NCBI RefSeq assembly: GCF_023078835.1
Contig: NZ_CP090898.1
Coordinates: 186,001 to 250,000 of the forward strand
Direction: 5' to 3'
DNA length: 64,000 nt
DNA from: Synechococcus sp. NB0720_010
Lineage (GTDB): Bacteria > Cyanobacteriota > Cyanobacteriia > PCC-6307 > Cyanobiaceae
The notes under the pieces are model-generated. The model was not told where the DNA came from and did not search any database. It saw only the letters and a list, made by a program, of their open reading frames with translations. The position numbers and the translations under genes were made by a program. Each line of letters opens with the position of its first letter. The first letter of the stretch is position 1. Of this stretch, positions 26,690 through 33,749 are shown piece after piece.

Positions 26690-27751
26690 CTAGTGATGCT
26701 GCCCGGCGGATCTGGTTGCCGTTCCGCTTTCGATCAGTTGCTCGGCGGCTCCCTGCGCAGTGAGCCCCGCACAGTCGAGTCGCTCCCGTGGGCTTGGCTC
26801 TTCGGTTTGACCATGGCGCTCGAGCTCGTGGTCGTAGCAGCGGTCGTAGTAGTCCAGCATCTGCGCACAGGCGCCATGCCAATCCGCTTGCTCGATCGCC
26901 TCGAGGGCGGTTTTGGTGCGTTGGGGACCCAGGCGTCTGGCGATCCGTTGGGTGGCATCGGCAAGGGCCAGGGGGTCCTGGATCCCGTAGACCGCCACCA
27001 GCTGCTCCAGTCGCTCCTCAACCGGTCTTGTGATTTCCAGCAGCGGAGCCCCCTGCATCTGCTGCCAGAGCCCCGAGGGAATCCGGCAGCGGCCCACCTG
27101 CACGCTTTCGGCTTCAACCCAAATCTCTTGGGCCGAGCGGTGCTGCTGCAGCACTTCAGCGATTTTGTTTTCGAAGTGCTCCGTGGTCGGCTGGGCCGGC
27201 AAACCCAAGCCGCCAAAGCTGCTGCCGCGGTGATTCGCCAGTCCTTCGAGGTCCAGCACCGCCACGCCTTGTTCCGCCAGGGCCACCAGAAGGTCGGTCT
27301 TCCCCGTCCCTGTCCGTCCGCCGAGAAGGCGAATGGGCCAGGGCTGCTCCATCAGCGCGAGGACCCACTGGCGATAGCTCTTGTATCCACCCTCCAGCAG
27401 CAGAACCTCAAGATCGAGGGTTTCGGCTAGCCAGGCGATGCTCCCCGAGCGCATTCCGCCGCGCCAGCAGTGAATTTTCAGGGGTTGCCCTGGATGGCTT
27501 TTGCTGAGTGTCTGCAGCTTTTCCCCTAGGAAGGCCAGCTTTGGCCCCACCAGCGAGAGGCCGAGCTGCACCGCCGCAGTGCGCCCCTGCTGCTTGTGGC
27601 TCGTTCCGACCTCTGCACGCTCCTGGTCGCTGAACAGAGGCAAGTTCTGGGCCCCAGGGATATGGCCCTTTTCGAATTCAGCCGGGGCGCGGACATCCAC
27701 CACCGGACCCGGGCCCTGCAGGAAAGCCTCAATCGATTGGCGCTCAGCCAT
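26690..27751 (-). CDS. mnmH: tRNA 2-selenouridine synthase
   Basis: MnmH (SelU) converts 2-thiouridine at wobble position 34 through a geranylated intermediate to 2-selenouridine. The N-terminal rhodanese domain (VVDVRAPAEFEKGHIPGAQNLP) carries the active Cys in KIHCWRGGMRSGS. It is followed by a P-loop domain with Walker A GGRTGTGKTDLL. The 353-residue product begins MAERQSIEAF at ATG 27751; an upstream reading to 27814 is not conserved-looking. No selenophosphate synthase gene is in view, so whether selenation is completed here cannot be judged. Confidence 0.93.
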   Translation of the reverse strand: MAERQSIEAFLQGPGPVVDVRAPAEFEKGHIPGAQNLPLFSDQERAEVGTSHKQQGRTAAVQLGLSLVGPKLAFLGEKLQTLSKSHPGQPLKIHCWRGGMRSGSIAWLAETLDLEVLLLEGGYKSYRQWVLALMEQPWPIRLLGGRTGTGKTDLLVALAEQGVAVLDLEGLANHRGSSFGGLGLPAQPTTEHFENKIAEVLQQHRSAQEIWVEAESVQVGRCRIPSGLWQQMQGAPLLEITRPVEERLEQLVAVYGIQDPLALADATQRIARRLGPQRTKTALEAIEQADWHGACAQMLDYYDRCYDHELERHGQTEEPSPRERLDCAGLTAQGAAEQLIESGTATRSAGQHH

Positions 27752-27848
27752 GGCGATGATCCTGGGTGGGCTTCTTGCCGCTATGGGACTGCAATGCCTG
27801 ACATAGTGGGCCAACGCTGTCGCACCAGCGTCAGGTCAGCCCGTCTCC

Positions 27849-28571
27849 ATGCTCTCCGGACCACCCGTCACCACCACGGTCAGCGCTGACCAGTTGATCG
27901 AGCGCTTTCTGACGAGCGCTCCACGCCAACGGCGCTCCCTTCTGCCGCAAGTGCTGCAGCGCAGCAGTGAGTGCCGTCCTCTGATCGCCGATCAAATCGA
28001 CCGCTGGGATGCCACTGGAGATGACTGGGCCTGCGGGACCCTGATCCAGTTGTTGGTCTCCGAGGACGACGCGCTCTCCCAGGCTTTTTGGACCCGTTTC
28101 CCAGAGGGCTGGCTCGCCGTGACCAGTGGCCAGGGCCTGGATTACGGCCCCCTGCAGTTGGCCTTGATTCGTCAGGACTTCGAGGATGCCGACCGTCTAA
28201 CGAGCGTGCACCTGCGCCAGTTGGCCGGACCGGCAGCCGAAAAACGCGGCTACGTCTATTACTCCGAGGTCCCGCCGATGGCCTCCGTGGATCTTGAGAG
28301 TCTGGATCGCCTTTGGGTGACCTTCTCCCAGGCTCGTTTTGGTTTCTCCGTTCAACTGCGTTTGCTGCGCAGCCTGGGCAACCGCTGGGAGCAGCTTTGG
28401 CCGCGGATTGGCTGGAAGCAAGCGGGGATCTGGACCCGTTACCCCAAGGCCTTCACCTGGACCCTCGAAGCTCCGGAGGGGCACATGCCCCTGGTGAATC
28501 AGTTGCGGGGGGTCCGTCTGATGGATGCCTTGCTCTCTCACCCAGGGGTGCAACAACGCGTGGCGTCCTGA
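27849..28571 (+). CDS. gun4: GUN4 tetrapyrrole-binding protein
   Basis: GUN4 binds protoporphyrin IX and Mg-protoporphyrin and stimulates magnesium chelatase, the first step committed to chlorophyll. The 240-residue product has an N-terminal helical bundle (about residues 1-85) as in the Synechocystis protein. The GUN4 core starts at DYGPLQLALIRQDFEDAD and continues through FSVQLRLLRSLG, RYPKAFTWTLEAPEGHMPLVNQLRGVRL. ATG 27849 begins the gene, divergent from mnmH across 97 nt. The C-terminus ends shortly after the core. Confidence 0.93.
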   Translation: MLSGPPVTTTVSADQLIERFLTSAPRQRRSLLPQVLQRSSECRPLIADQIDRWDATGDDWACGTLIQLLVSEDDALSQAFWTRFPEGWLAVTSGQGLDYGPLQLALIRQDFEDADRLTSVHLRQLAGPAAEKRGYVYYSEVPPMASVDLESLDRLWVTFSQARFGFSVQLRLLRSLGNRWEQLWPRIGWKQAGIWTRYPKAFTWTLEAPEGHMPLVNQLRGVRLMDALLSHPGVQQRVAS

Positions 28572-28632
28572 AGCACGGCGCTTCACTCGGCGGTAGGGTC
28601 AATCCGTTCGCTGTTCCCCTCTCCGGGGCTCT

Positions 28633-29022
28633 ATGGCGCTGCGTTGGGCTGACTACATCACCCCATCGACCCTGCATCTCGCTCCGCTGCTGGAGCTGTT
28701 GCTGGAGCCGATTCAATGCGCCGAACAACAGGCCACGCTGCAGTTGGGCCTCCAGGAGGTCCTGGTCAATGCCGTGCGCCACGGCAATGGCAACGACCCC
28801 CTGAAGTGCGTTCGGATTCGCCGCATCCTCTCCCCCAGGTGGTGTGTGTTTCAGGTTCAAGATGAGGGACCTGGCCTGCCTGCCCAAGCCCGCGTCGCTG
28901 CGCTTCCGGATCGCCTGGATGCTGCGAGTGGCCGGGGCCTGTTCCTGATCCACCAGTGCTTCGAAGATGTGCGCTGGAGCCGCAGGGGCAACCGCGTCCA
29001 AGTGGCGATGCGCAGGGCCTAG
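28633..29022 (+). CDS. RsbW-like anti-sigma serine kinase (HATPase_c_2)
   Basis: The 129-residue protein is a single GHKL ATPase domain of the RsbW/SpoIIAB type. Visible are the N-box QEVLVNAVRHGNGNDP, the G1 box QDEGPGLP and the G2-like GRGLFLIHQ. Such kinases phosphorylate STAS-domain antagonists or hold sigma factors. No sigma factor is adjacent; a STAS protein is encoded at 383-730. ATG 28633 follows gun4 by 61 nt. The stop codon shares CTAG with the convergent DUF6439-like gene. Confidence 0.85.
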   Translation: MALRWADYITPSTLHLAPLLELLLEPIQCAEQQATLQLGLQEVLVNAVRHGNGNDPLKCVRIRRILSPRWCVFQVQDEGPGLPAQARVAALPDRLDAASGRGLFLIHQCFEDVRWSRRGNRVQVAMRRA

Positions 29023-29351
29023 TGGCCGTGCGTCGGGCAGCCGGGGTCCTTCAGCTCACCCTTGAGCCAGCCGAGGGCATGCTCCACCAGGGCCGTCGCC
29101 TGTTGCCTCTGTGCGCTCACGCCGGCTGAGGCCGGGCCGTTGGCTGGATCCAGCATCAGCACCAGTGCTGCTGTCAGTTGCTCGGCTGCCCGCCGTTGGG
29201 GCTGTGCCTTGAGCGCATGCCAGTCCTGGTTGCTGATGGCCAGCTTCTGATGCAATGCCTGCGCCAACTGCTGGCTCTCCAGGGGCCACTCCCGCGGATT
29301 TTGCTTCGCCTGTTGAGCCTGCACTGGACGGATCCGTTGGGACCAGGCCAT
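29019..29351 (-). CDS. DUF6439-like small protein
   Basis: The 110-residue helical protein has the segment WPLESQQLAQALHQKL, then DWHALKAQPQRRAAEQL, and a C-terminal HALGWLKGELKDPGCPTHGH that I associate with a cyanobacterial family named DUF6439. There is no membrane span or signal. The terminal Cys-Pro-x-His-x-His could bind metal, but that is speculative. ATG 29351 was chosen because a longer reading would overlap the start of the divergent gene at 29361. The function is unknown. Confidence 0.72.
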   Translation of the reverse strand: MAWSQRIRPVQAQQAKQNPREWPLESQQLAQALHQKLAISNQDWHALKAQPQRRAAEQLTAALVLMLDPANGPASAGVSAQRQQATALVEHALGWLKGELKDPGCPTHGH

Positions 29352-29360
29352 CCTGACGCC

Positions 29361-29633
29361 ATGCAACAGCGACCGCGCTCCCCCTACCAGCCGATCCGCT
29401 GGCTGCATCAACTGGCCAACCTGCTGGCCACCGTGTCGGCCGCTGAGCGCCTGGAACCCTCCGACGACAGCCTCCAGGCCCGTCGTTTGCGACAGCGGCT
29501 CTCAGCAGCCCAGCGACTGTTGGATCCGCTCCCAAGTCCGCTTCAGGCCACTCTCTGGAGTGAGCGGGTTGTTTGGCAATTCCTGCGTTGGGGCGGCGTG
29601 GGCGCCCTCATGGCCGTCCTGTTGAAGCGTTGA
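29361..29633 (+). CDS. Conserved hypothetical with C-terminal hydrophobic end
   Basis: The 90-residue product starts at ATG 29361, nine bases from the start codon of the divergent DUF6439-like gene. It is mostly helical and Arg/Leu-rich (RWLHQLANLLATVSAAERL, ARRLRQRLSAAQRLL). It ends in a short hydrophobic segment, GVGALMAVLLKR, which could be a tail anchor. I do not recognise a family. A longer frame opening at 29178 runs antisense through the DUF6439-like gene and is less likely to be real. Confidence 0.62.
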   Translation: MQQRPRSPYQPIRWLHQLANLLATVSAAERLEPSDDSLQARRLRQRLSAAQRLLDPLPSPLQATLWSERVVWQFLRWGGVGALMAVLLKR

Positions 29634-29643
29634 ACCGTCACGT

Positions 29644-29958
29644 TCAGGCGGCGACGCGAATCAGCGAACGTCCGGTGGGGCTAGGAGCCTGTTCTTGACT
29701 GCTGCCCTCAGGAGTCAGGCCATCTGGACGATTCGCCTTGAGTCGCTCTCCCCTGAGCCAGGCGGCATGCAGGGCACGGCGGCGCCGGTCCTCTGCCAGA
29801 ACCAGGCGATCAGCGGCTGCCGTCGGGCTCTCGCCAGCTCGCACCGGAGTCCGCAGACAGATTCCGAAGCCACGTGCTTCCACTTGAACTGCCCCCTCCA
29901 TCAGCACGGTCTGGAAGGACCAGCCGTTGAGCCAGCGCACGTGAAAGGGGTTGCTCAT
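29644..29958 (-). CDS. Conserved hypothetical, basic
   Basis: The 104-residue product has a strand-rich N-terminal half (FHVRWLNGWSFQTVLMEGAVQVEARGF), then an Arg-rich helix (DRLVLAEDRRRRALHAAWLRGERL) and a polar tail. There is no signal or membrane segment. ATG 29958 starts it, 42 nt downstream of the methyltransferase on the same strand. I cannot name the family. The composition and position suggest a genuine small gene rather than a shadow, since no competing frame covers the region. Confidence 0.62.
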   Translation of the reverse strand: MSNPFHVRWLNGWSFQTVLMEGAVQVEARGFGICLRTPVRAGESPTAAADRLVLAEDRRRRALHAAWLRGERLKANRPDGLTPEGSSQEQAPSPTGRSLIRVAA

Positions 29959-30000
29959 CAGCAGACCCTATGGAGCGAGCGAGCAGTGGCAAGCCCTGTG

Positions 30001-31056
30001 TCAGGGCTTGGTGGCAGTCCAGACCCGGGTCATCAGATGGGATTGGGCACGAATTCCGCTGAATCCTGCTGCGCTCAGGCGAGCGTCGATGTCATCGCCG
30101 ATGTAGTCGCGGTAGTACGGCTCATGGAACATCCGGCGGAAGTTGTCCATGGCGACTTCAAATTGCGGTGAGTCAGCCAGCTGGACGGAATCCGCAAGCA
30201 CCAGGACACCACCAGGTTCCAGAACCCTGAAGCAGTCTTCGATCACGGCCTGACGCGCTTCGCCTGGCAGTTCGTGCATTAAGAAGACGCAGGTCACCCC
30301 CTGCATGCTCCCTTCTGCAAAGGGCATCGACTCGGCGTTGCCCTGGACCAGCTGGGGTAGTTCCGATGGACGTTGCGAGAGCCAGCGATTGGCCTGGCGC
30401 AGGTAGGCCGATGACAGATCCAGGCCCACGAGCTGCGCCTGGGGCAGGGCTGCTCGCAGTTGATGCAGGGTCCGGCCAGTACCGGTGGCGACGTCCAGAA
30501 CCCGAAGGGAGCTGCTGGGTCTGTCACCGAAGGCGCGAAGGCCTTGGACCAACGGCTTGATCACCCGCCGGCGCATGGGATCGGCCGTGCCGTTGAACAG
30601 GATCTCGACCTGCAGGTCGTAGAGGGTCGCCGAGTGATCGCTCAGATAGCCATCGGTCTGATGGTGGAAGTTCTGCAGGTAGTAGTCGGGGTAGTTCTCG
30701 GTCTCGACGTTGGTGGGAAGGTCACGGACGTTGCGCTCGGAGCGCCTGGTCCAGGTGCTGGGCATGTCCAGCCAGACCAGGGGGTAGCGCGCGGCCCAAT
30801 CGCCCCAGGGGGCATCAAAGAGCAAGTTGGTGGGATACAGCCCCGCTTCTGCTTCTTGCCAATCCAGGTCCAGCAGGGCCTTGTGGGAGGCCTGCAGGTC
30901 CCGAAGCATCTGCGGCGGAATGGGCAGGGTTTTGGGCGCTCCATCGGGCGCCACAATTTCCATCAGGCGTGTGCTGATCTCCTTGTGGGCGACCCCGACC
31001 AGGCTCTTGCCCTGCTGTAGGGCCTCGTAGGCGAGCTTGGTGACGGCGTCAGCCAT
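30001..31056 (-). CDS. Class I SAM-dependent methyltransferase
   Basis: The 351-residue protein has an unusual N-terminal region of about 165 residues (MADAVTKLAYEALQQGKSL, then DWAARYPLVWLDMPSTW). A Rossmann methyltransferase domain follows, with motif I LDVATGTGRTLHQL, an acidic LVGLDLSSAYL and VFLMHELPGEARQAV. The C-terminal half matches the methyltransferase 11/25 superfamily; the substrate cannot be deduced. ATG 31056 was preferred to ATG 31086 because MADAV begins the recognisable helix. It is divergent from the small gene at 31219 across 162 nt. Confidence 0.83.
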   Translation of the reverse strand: MADAVTKLAYEALQQGKSLVGVAHKEISTRLMEIVAPDGAPKTLPIPPQMLRDLQASHKALLDLDWQEAEAGLYPTNLLFDAPWGDWAARYPLVWLDMPSTWTRRSERNVRDLPTNVETENYPDYYLQNFHHQTDGYLSDHSATLYDLQVEILFNGTADPMRRRVIKPLVQGLRAFGDRPSSSLRVLDVATGTGRTLHQLRAALPQAQLVGLDLSSAYLRQANRWLSQRPSELPQLVQGNAESMPFAEGSMQGVTCVFLMHELPGEARQAVIEDCFRVLEPGGVLVLADSVQLADSPQFEVAMDNFRRMFHEPYYRDYIGDDIDARLSAAGFSGIRAQSHLMTRVWTATKP

Positions 31057-31170
31057 GGGCGGGATGCCACTGATCTCATGTGGCACCTATTTCAGCCGAT
31101 GGGATGCAGTCGCTGTGGACTTGTATCGGCTTGAACTCTGATCAAGATTGATGGAGATGCGCGCAAATTG

Positions 31171-31184
31171 GTAGCAACAGCTAC
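31171..31184 (+). promoter_or_regulatory. Perfect NtcA-type box, GTA-N8-TAC
   Basis: The sequence GTAGCAACAGCTAC is an exact match to the NtcA consensus GTA-N8-TAC. It ends 34 nt before the ATG of the 76-residue gene at 31219, and a strong Shine-Dalgarno occupies part of the interval. It therefore lies over the expected core promoter rather than 22 nt ahead of a -10 element. That geometry suits repression more than activation. The reverse orientation toward 31056 lacks a suitably spaced TAN3T. Binding is inferred. Confidence 0.6.
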
Positions 31185-31218
31185 AGAATGAATCTGTGAA
31201 ACAGGAAGGAGGAAGTCA

Positions 31219-31449
31219 ATGATCGATACCACCCCCTCTGCTCGTTTGAACGAGCCGCACTATGTCGCCTGGGTGCGAGAGCGCCAGCGTGCCGCCCGTC
31301 GGCTGAGCGGCTGGCTGTCTCAGCGCCGGGCCAAGCCCGACCTGGATCATGAGGAGCGGGTCGACGCTCAGACCTTGGTTTGGGCCCAGCGCCATGCCCA
31401 TGAGCAACGGCTGCATGACAGCGCCATCGAGCAGCTGCGTCACAGCTGA
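31219..31449 (+). CDS. Small charged protein beside glnA; candidate GS regulator
   Basis: The 76-residue soluble protein is rich in Arg, Gln, His and acidic residues (12 Arg, 1 Lys, 11 Asp/Glu). Its N-terminal helix contains HYVAWVRERQRAARRL; residues Val-Arg-Glu-Arg-Gln resemble the Ile-Lys-Asn-Arg-Gln of the cyanobacterial glutamine-synthetase inactivating factor IF7, as I remember that sequence. The strong ribosome site AGGAAGGAGG precedes ATG 31219. The gene converges on glnA with a glnA-directed terminator between them, and a perfect NtcA box overlaps its promoter region. The role as an inactivating factor is a hypothesis, not an identification. Confidence 0.75.
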   Translation: MIDTTPSARLNEPHYVAWVRERQRAARRLSGWLSQRRAKPDLDHEERVDAQTLVWAQRHAHEQRLHDSAIEQLRHS

Positions 31450-31458
31450 CTCGCCATC

Positions 31459-31484
31459 AAAAAGCCCCGGCCGAAGCCGGGGCT
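31459..31484 (-). terminator. Rho-independent terminator of glnA
   Basis: A nine-base perfect stem (AGCCCCGGC with GCCGGGGCT) and a four-base loop is followed on the bottom strand by TTTTT, 20 nt past the glnA stop. On the top strand no T-run follows, so it should terminate glnA only and not the convergent small gene. Confidence 0.85.
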
Positions 31485-31503
31485 GCCATGAACGAGACCC
31501 TGA

Positions 31504-32922
31504 TCAGGCGTCGTAGTACATGGTGAATTCGTGGGGGTGGGGCCGCTGGCGCAGCTGCTGCACCTCCTCGTACTTCAGAGCGATCCAGTTGTCGATGAAG
31601 TCTTCGGTGAAGACGCCACCGGCCAACAGGTATTCGTGATCAGCCTTGAGGGCTTCCAGTGAGCCGTTGAGGGACGCGGGAACGGTCGAGATCTTCGCCA
31701 GCTCCTCGGCGGGCAGTTCGAACAGGTCGACGTCGGTGCCATTGCCCGGATCGATCTGGTTCTTGATGCCGTCGATGCCGGCCATGAGCATGGCGGCAAA
31801 GCCCAGATAGGGGTTTGCCAGAGCGTCGCCTGAGCGGAATTCCAGGCGCTTGGCCTTGGGATTCATGCCGGTCAGCGGGATGCGGACGGCGGCGGAACGG
31901 TTGCCCTGGGAGTACACCAGGTTCACCGGTGCTTCAAAACCGGGCACCAGGCGCTTGTAGCTGTTGGTGGTCGGGTTGGTGAAGGCCAGGAAACTGGGGG
32001 CATGCTTCAGCAGGCCACCGATGTACCAACGGGCCGTTTGGGACAGGTTGGCGTAGGTGCCATCGCCCCACATCAGGGTGTCGCCGTTCTTCCAGATGCT
32101 CTGGTGAACGTGCATGCCGCTGCCGTTGTCGGCAAAGATCGGCTTGGGCATGAACGTGGCGGTCTTGCCGTACTTCTTGGCAACGTTGCGCACGACGTAC
32201 TTGTAGATCATCACGTTGTCCGCCGCGGTGATCAGCTCGGCGAACTTCATTCCCAGCTCATGCTGGGAGGTGGCGACCTCGTGGTGGTGCTTCTCGATGG
32301 GCACACCCAGGGAGCCCATGGTGAGGAGCATCTCGGTCCTCATGTCCTGAAGGGTGTCGTTCGGGGCGACGGGGAAGTAGCCCTCCTTCAGTTGAATCTT
32401 GTTGGCGAGGTTGCCACCTTCTTCAACGCGATCGGTATTCCAGGGGTTCTCGATCGAGTCGACGCTGTAGAAGCTGGAGCCATTGGCGCTCTTGTAGCGC
32501 ACGTCGTCAAAGACGAAGAACTCGGGCTCGGGTCCGAAGTAGGCCGTGTCGGCCAGGCCGCTGGAGCTCAGGTAGTCCAGGGCCTTCTGGGCCAGGGCAC
32601 GGGGGCAGCGGGAGTAAGGCTTGCCACTACGCGGCTCCTGAATGGAGCAAATCAGGCTGAGAGTTTTGTGGCCGTAGAAGGGGTCGATCCAGGCGGTGTT
32701 TGGGTCGGGCACCATGGCCATGTCCGACTCGTTGATGGCCTTCCAGCCGCGGATAGAGGAGCCGTCAAAGGCAACGCCCTCAGTGAAGGCTTCCTCTTCA
32801 ACCAGATCAGGGGTGACGGTGAGGTGCTGCCACTTGCCGTGGAGGTCAATGAACTTGAGGTCAATCAGTTCAATGCCTTCGTCCTTGATCTGACGGAGGA
32901 CGTCCTGGGCGGTCTTGGCCAT
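31504..32922 (-). CDS. glnA: Glutamine synthetase type I
   Basis: GlnA is the entry enzyme for ammonium assimilation, a dodecamer making glutamine from glutamate. The 472-residue product begins [19 protein letters not shown] at ATG 32922. Family motifs seen include FDGSSIRGW, the [11 protein letters not shown] metal site, the ATP-binding [18 protein letters not shown] and the [18 protein letters not shown] loop. The usual adenylylation tyrosine is replaced: the segment reads [10 protein letters not shown], with Phe where enterobacteria have Tyr397. That fits cyanobacterial control by inactivating proteins and NtcA instead. The promoter elements at 32973-33015 look NtcA-dependent. Confidence 0.97.
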   Translation of the reverse strand: MAKTAQDVLRQIKDEGIELIDLKFIDLHGKWQHLTVTPDLVEEEAFTEGVAFDGSSIRGWKAINESDMAMVPDPNTAWIDPFYGHKTLSLICSIQEPRSGKPYSRCPRALAQKALDYLSSSGLADTAYFGPEPEFFVFDDVRYKSANGSSFYSVDSIENPWNTDRVEEGGNLANKIQLKEGYFPVAPNDTLQDMRTEMLLTMGSLGVPIEKHHHEVATSQHELGMKFAELITAADNVMIYKYVVRNVAKKYGKTATFMPKPIFADNGSGMHVHQSIWKNGDTLMWGDGTYANLSQTARWYIGGLLKHAPSFLAFTNPTTNSYKRLVPGFEAPVNLVYSQGNRSAAVRIPLTGMNPKAKRLEFRSGDALANPYLGFAAMLMAGIDGIKNQIDPGNGTDVDLFELPAEELAKISTVPASLNGSLEALKADHEYLLAGGVFTEDFIDNWIALKYEEVQQLRQRPHPHEFTMYYDA

Positions 32923-32972
32923 GACGCGTTGAAAATGGCTTGGTGGGTGCCGGCCTGTACCGGACGGCTCAG

Positions 32973-33015
32973 ACCGTAGTGATCGGCGATGACCCCGCTT
33001 TGTATCGCCCGTAAC
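32973..33015 (-). promoter_or_regulatory. NtcA-activated promoter of glnA
   Basis: On the bottom strand GTTACGGGCGATAC (33015-33002) fits the relaxed NtcA box GT-N10-AC, differing at one base from GTA-N8-TAC. Twenty-three bases further is TACGGT (32978-32973), a TAN3T -10 element. This is close to the canonical class II spacing of about 22. The leader to the ATG would be about 45 nt, too short for a glutamine riboswitch. The assignment rests on motif and spacing. Confidence 0.68.
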
Positions 33016-33164
33016 CAAATGGAGGACTCATCGGCCTGTTTTGGACTCCTCCGCTGGTTTGAGTAACCGTTTCTGTCAACTTCTTCAAAACCTCGATCCA
33101 GCAAGGGATCTGGACGTTTGCCGGTGCTACGGTCCAACCCAGGTGCGTCGATCTCACACCCACA

Positions 33165-33695
33165 ATGCGTGATGCCATCACCGGTCTGATCGGCCGTTAC
33201 GACCAGCTCGGCCGTTATCTCGACGGCTCGGCTATTGACCGAATCGCCACCTATTTCTCTGAATCGTCGTTGCGTCTCGCTGCGGTTGAGCTGATCAACT
33301 GCGAAGCCGCTGAAATCGTCCGCGAGGCCAGCCAGCGCCTCTGGCAGTCGGATCCCGAGCTGTTGCTACCCGGCGGCAACGCCTACACCACTCGCCGCTG
33401 GGCTGCCTGCCTGCGGGACATGGATTACTTCCTTCGCTACGCCAGCTACGCCTTGGTGGCTGACGACAGCACAATCCTGAACGAGCGGGTCCTGAACGGC
33501 CTGGATGACACCTACAAGAGCCTCGGTGTCCCCACTGGTCCCACCGTTCGCAGCATCGCCCTGATGGCCGATGTGATTAGCGAGAAATTGCTCGATTCCG
33601 GTGCCGCTAGTGCGGAGCTCATCAACAGTGTTGTTCGTGCTCCTTTTGAGCACCTTTGCCGCGGCTTGGCTGATACCAACGTGCGCGCCCGCTGA
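33165..33695 (+). CDS. apcF: Allophycocyanin beta-18 subunit
   Basis: ApcF is a core phycobiliprotein that replaces a normal beta subunit near the terminal emitter and helps pass excitation to the photosystems. The 176-residue product starts MRDAITGLIGRYDQLGRYLD. The chromophore cysteine lies in RRWAACLRDMDYFLRY and the methylated-asparagine site in PGGNAYTTRR. The rest matches the beta family (YKSLGVPTGPTVRSI). It is a few residues longer than typical because of the C-terminal ADTNVRAR. It stands apart from any apcABC cluster and is divergent from glnA. Confidence 0.93.
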   Translation: MRDAITGLIGRYDQLGRYLDGSAIDRIATYFSESSLRLAAVELINCEAAEIVREASQRLWQSDPELLLPGGNAYTTRRWAACLRDMDYFLRYASYALVADDSTILNERVLNGLDDTYKSLGVPTGPTVRSIALMADVISEKLLDSGAASAELINSVVRAPFEHLCRGLADTNVRAR

Positions 33696-33749
33696 TTCGC
33701 TCGCACCTGCGACTGCGTAGTCTCAACCCATCCAGCCCCCTCCCAGGCC

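Noticed and set aside
31185-31218. Possible Downstream-peptide or glutamine riboswitch ahead of the small gene next to glnA
   Set aside because: Only 34 nt lie between the NtcA box and the ATG and most of that is the ribosome-binding site.
32923-32972. Possible glutamine riboswitch in the glnA leader
   Set aside because: The predicted leader is about 45 nt and I see none of the conserved glnA-RNA sequence; the NtcA promoter explains regulation.
32002-32979. 325-residue plus-strand frame opposite glnA
   Set aside because: It is a shadow of glnA codon usage; it would also start with no ribosome site inside the glnA coding region.
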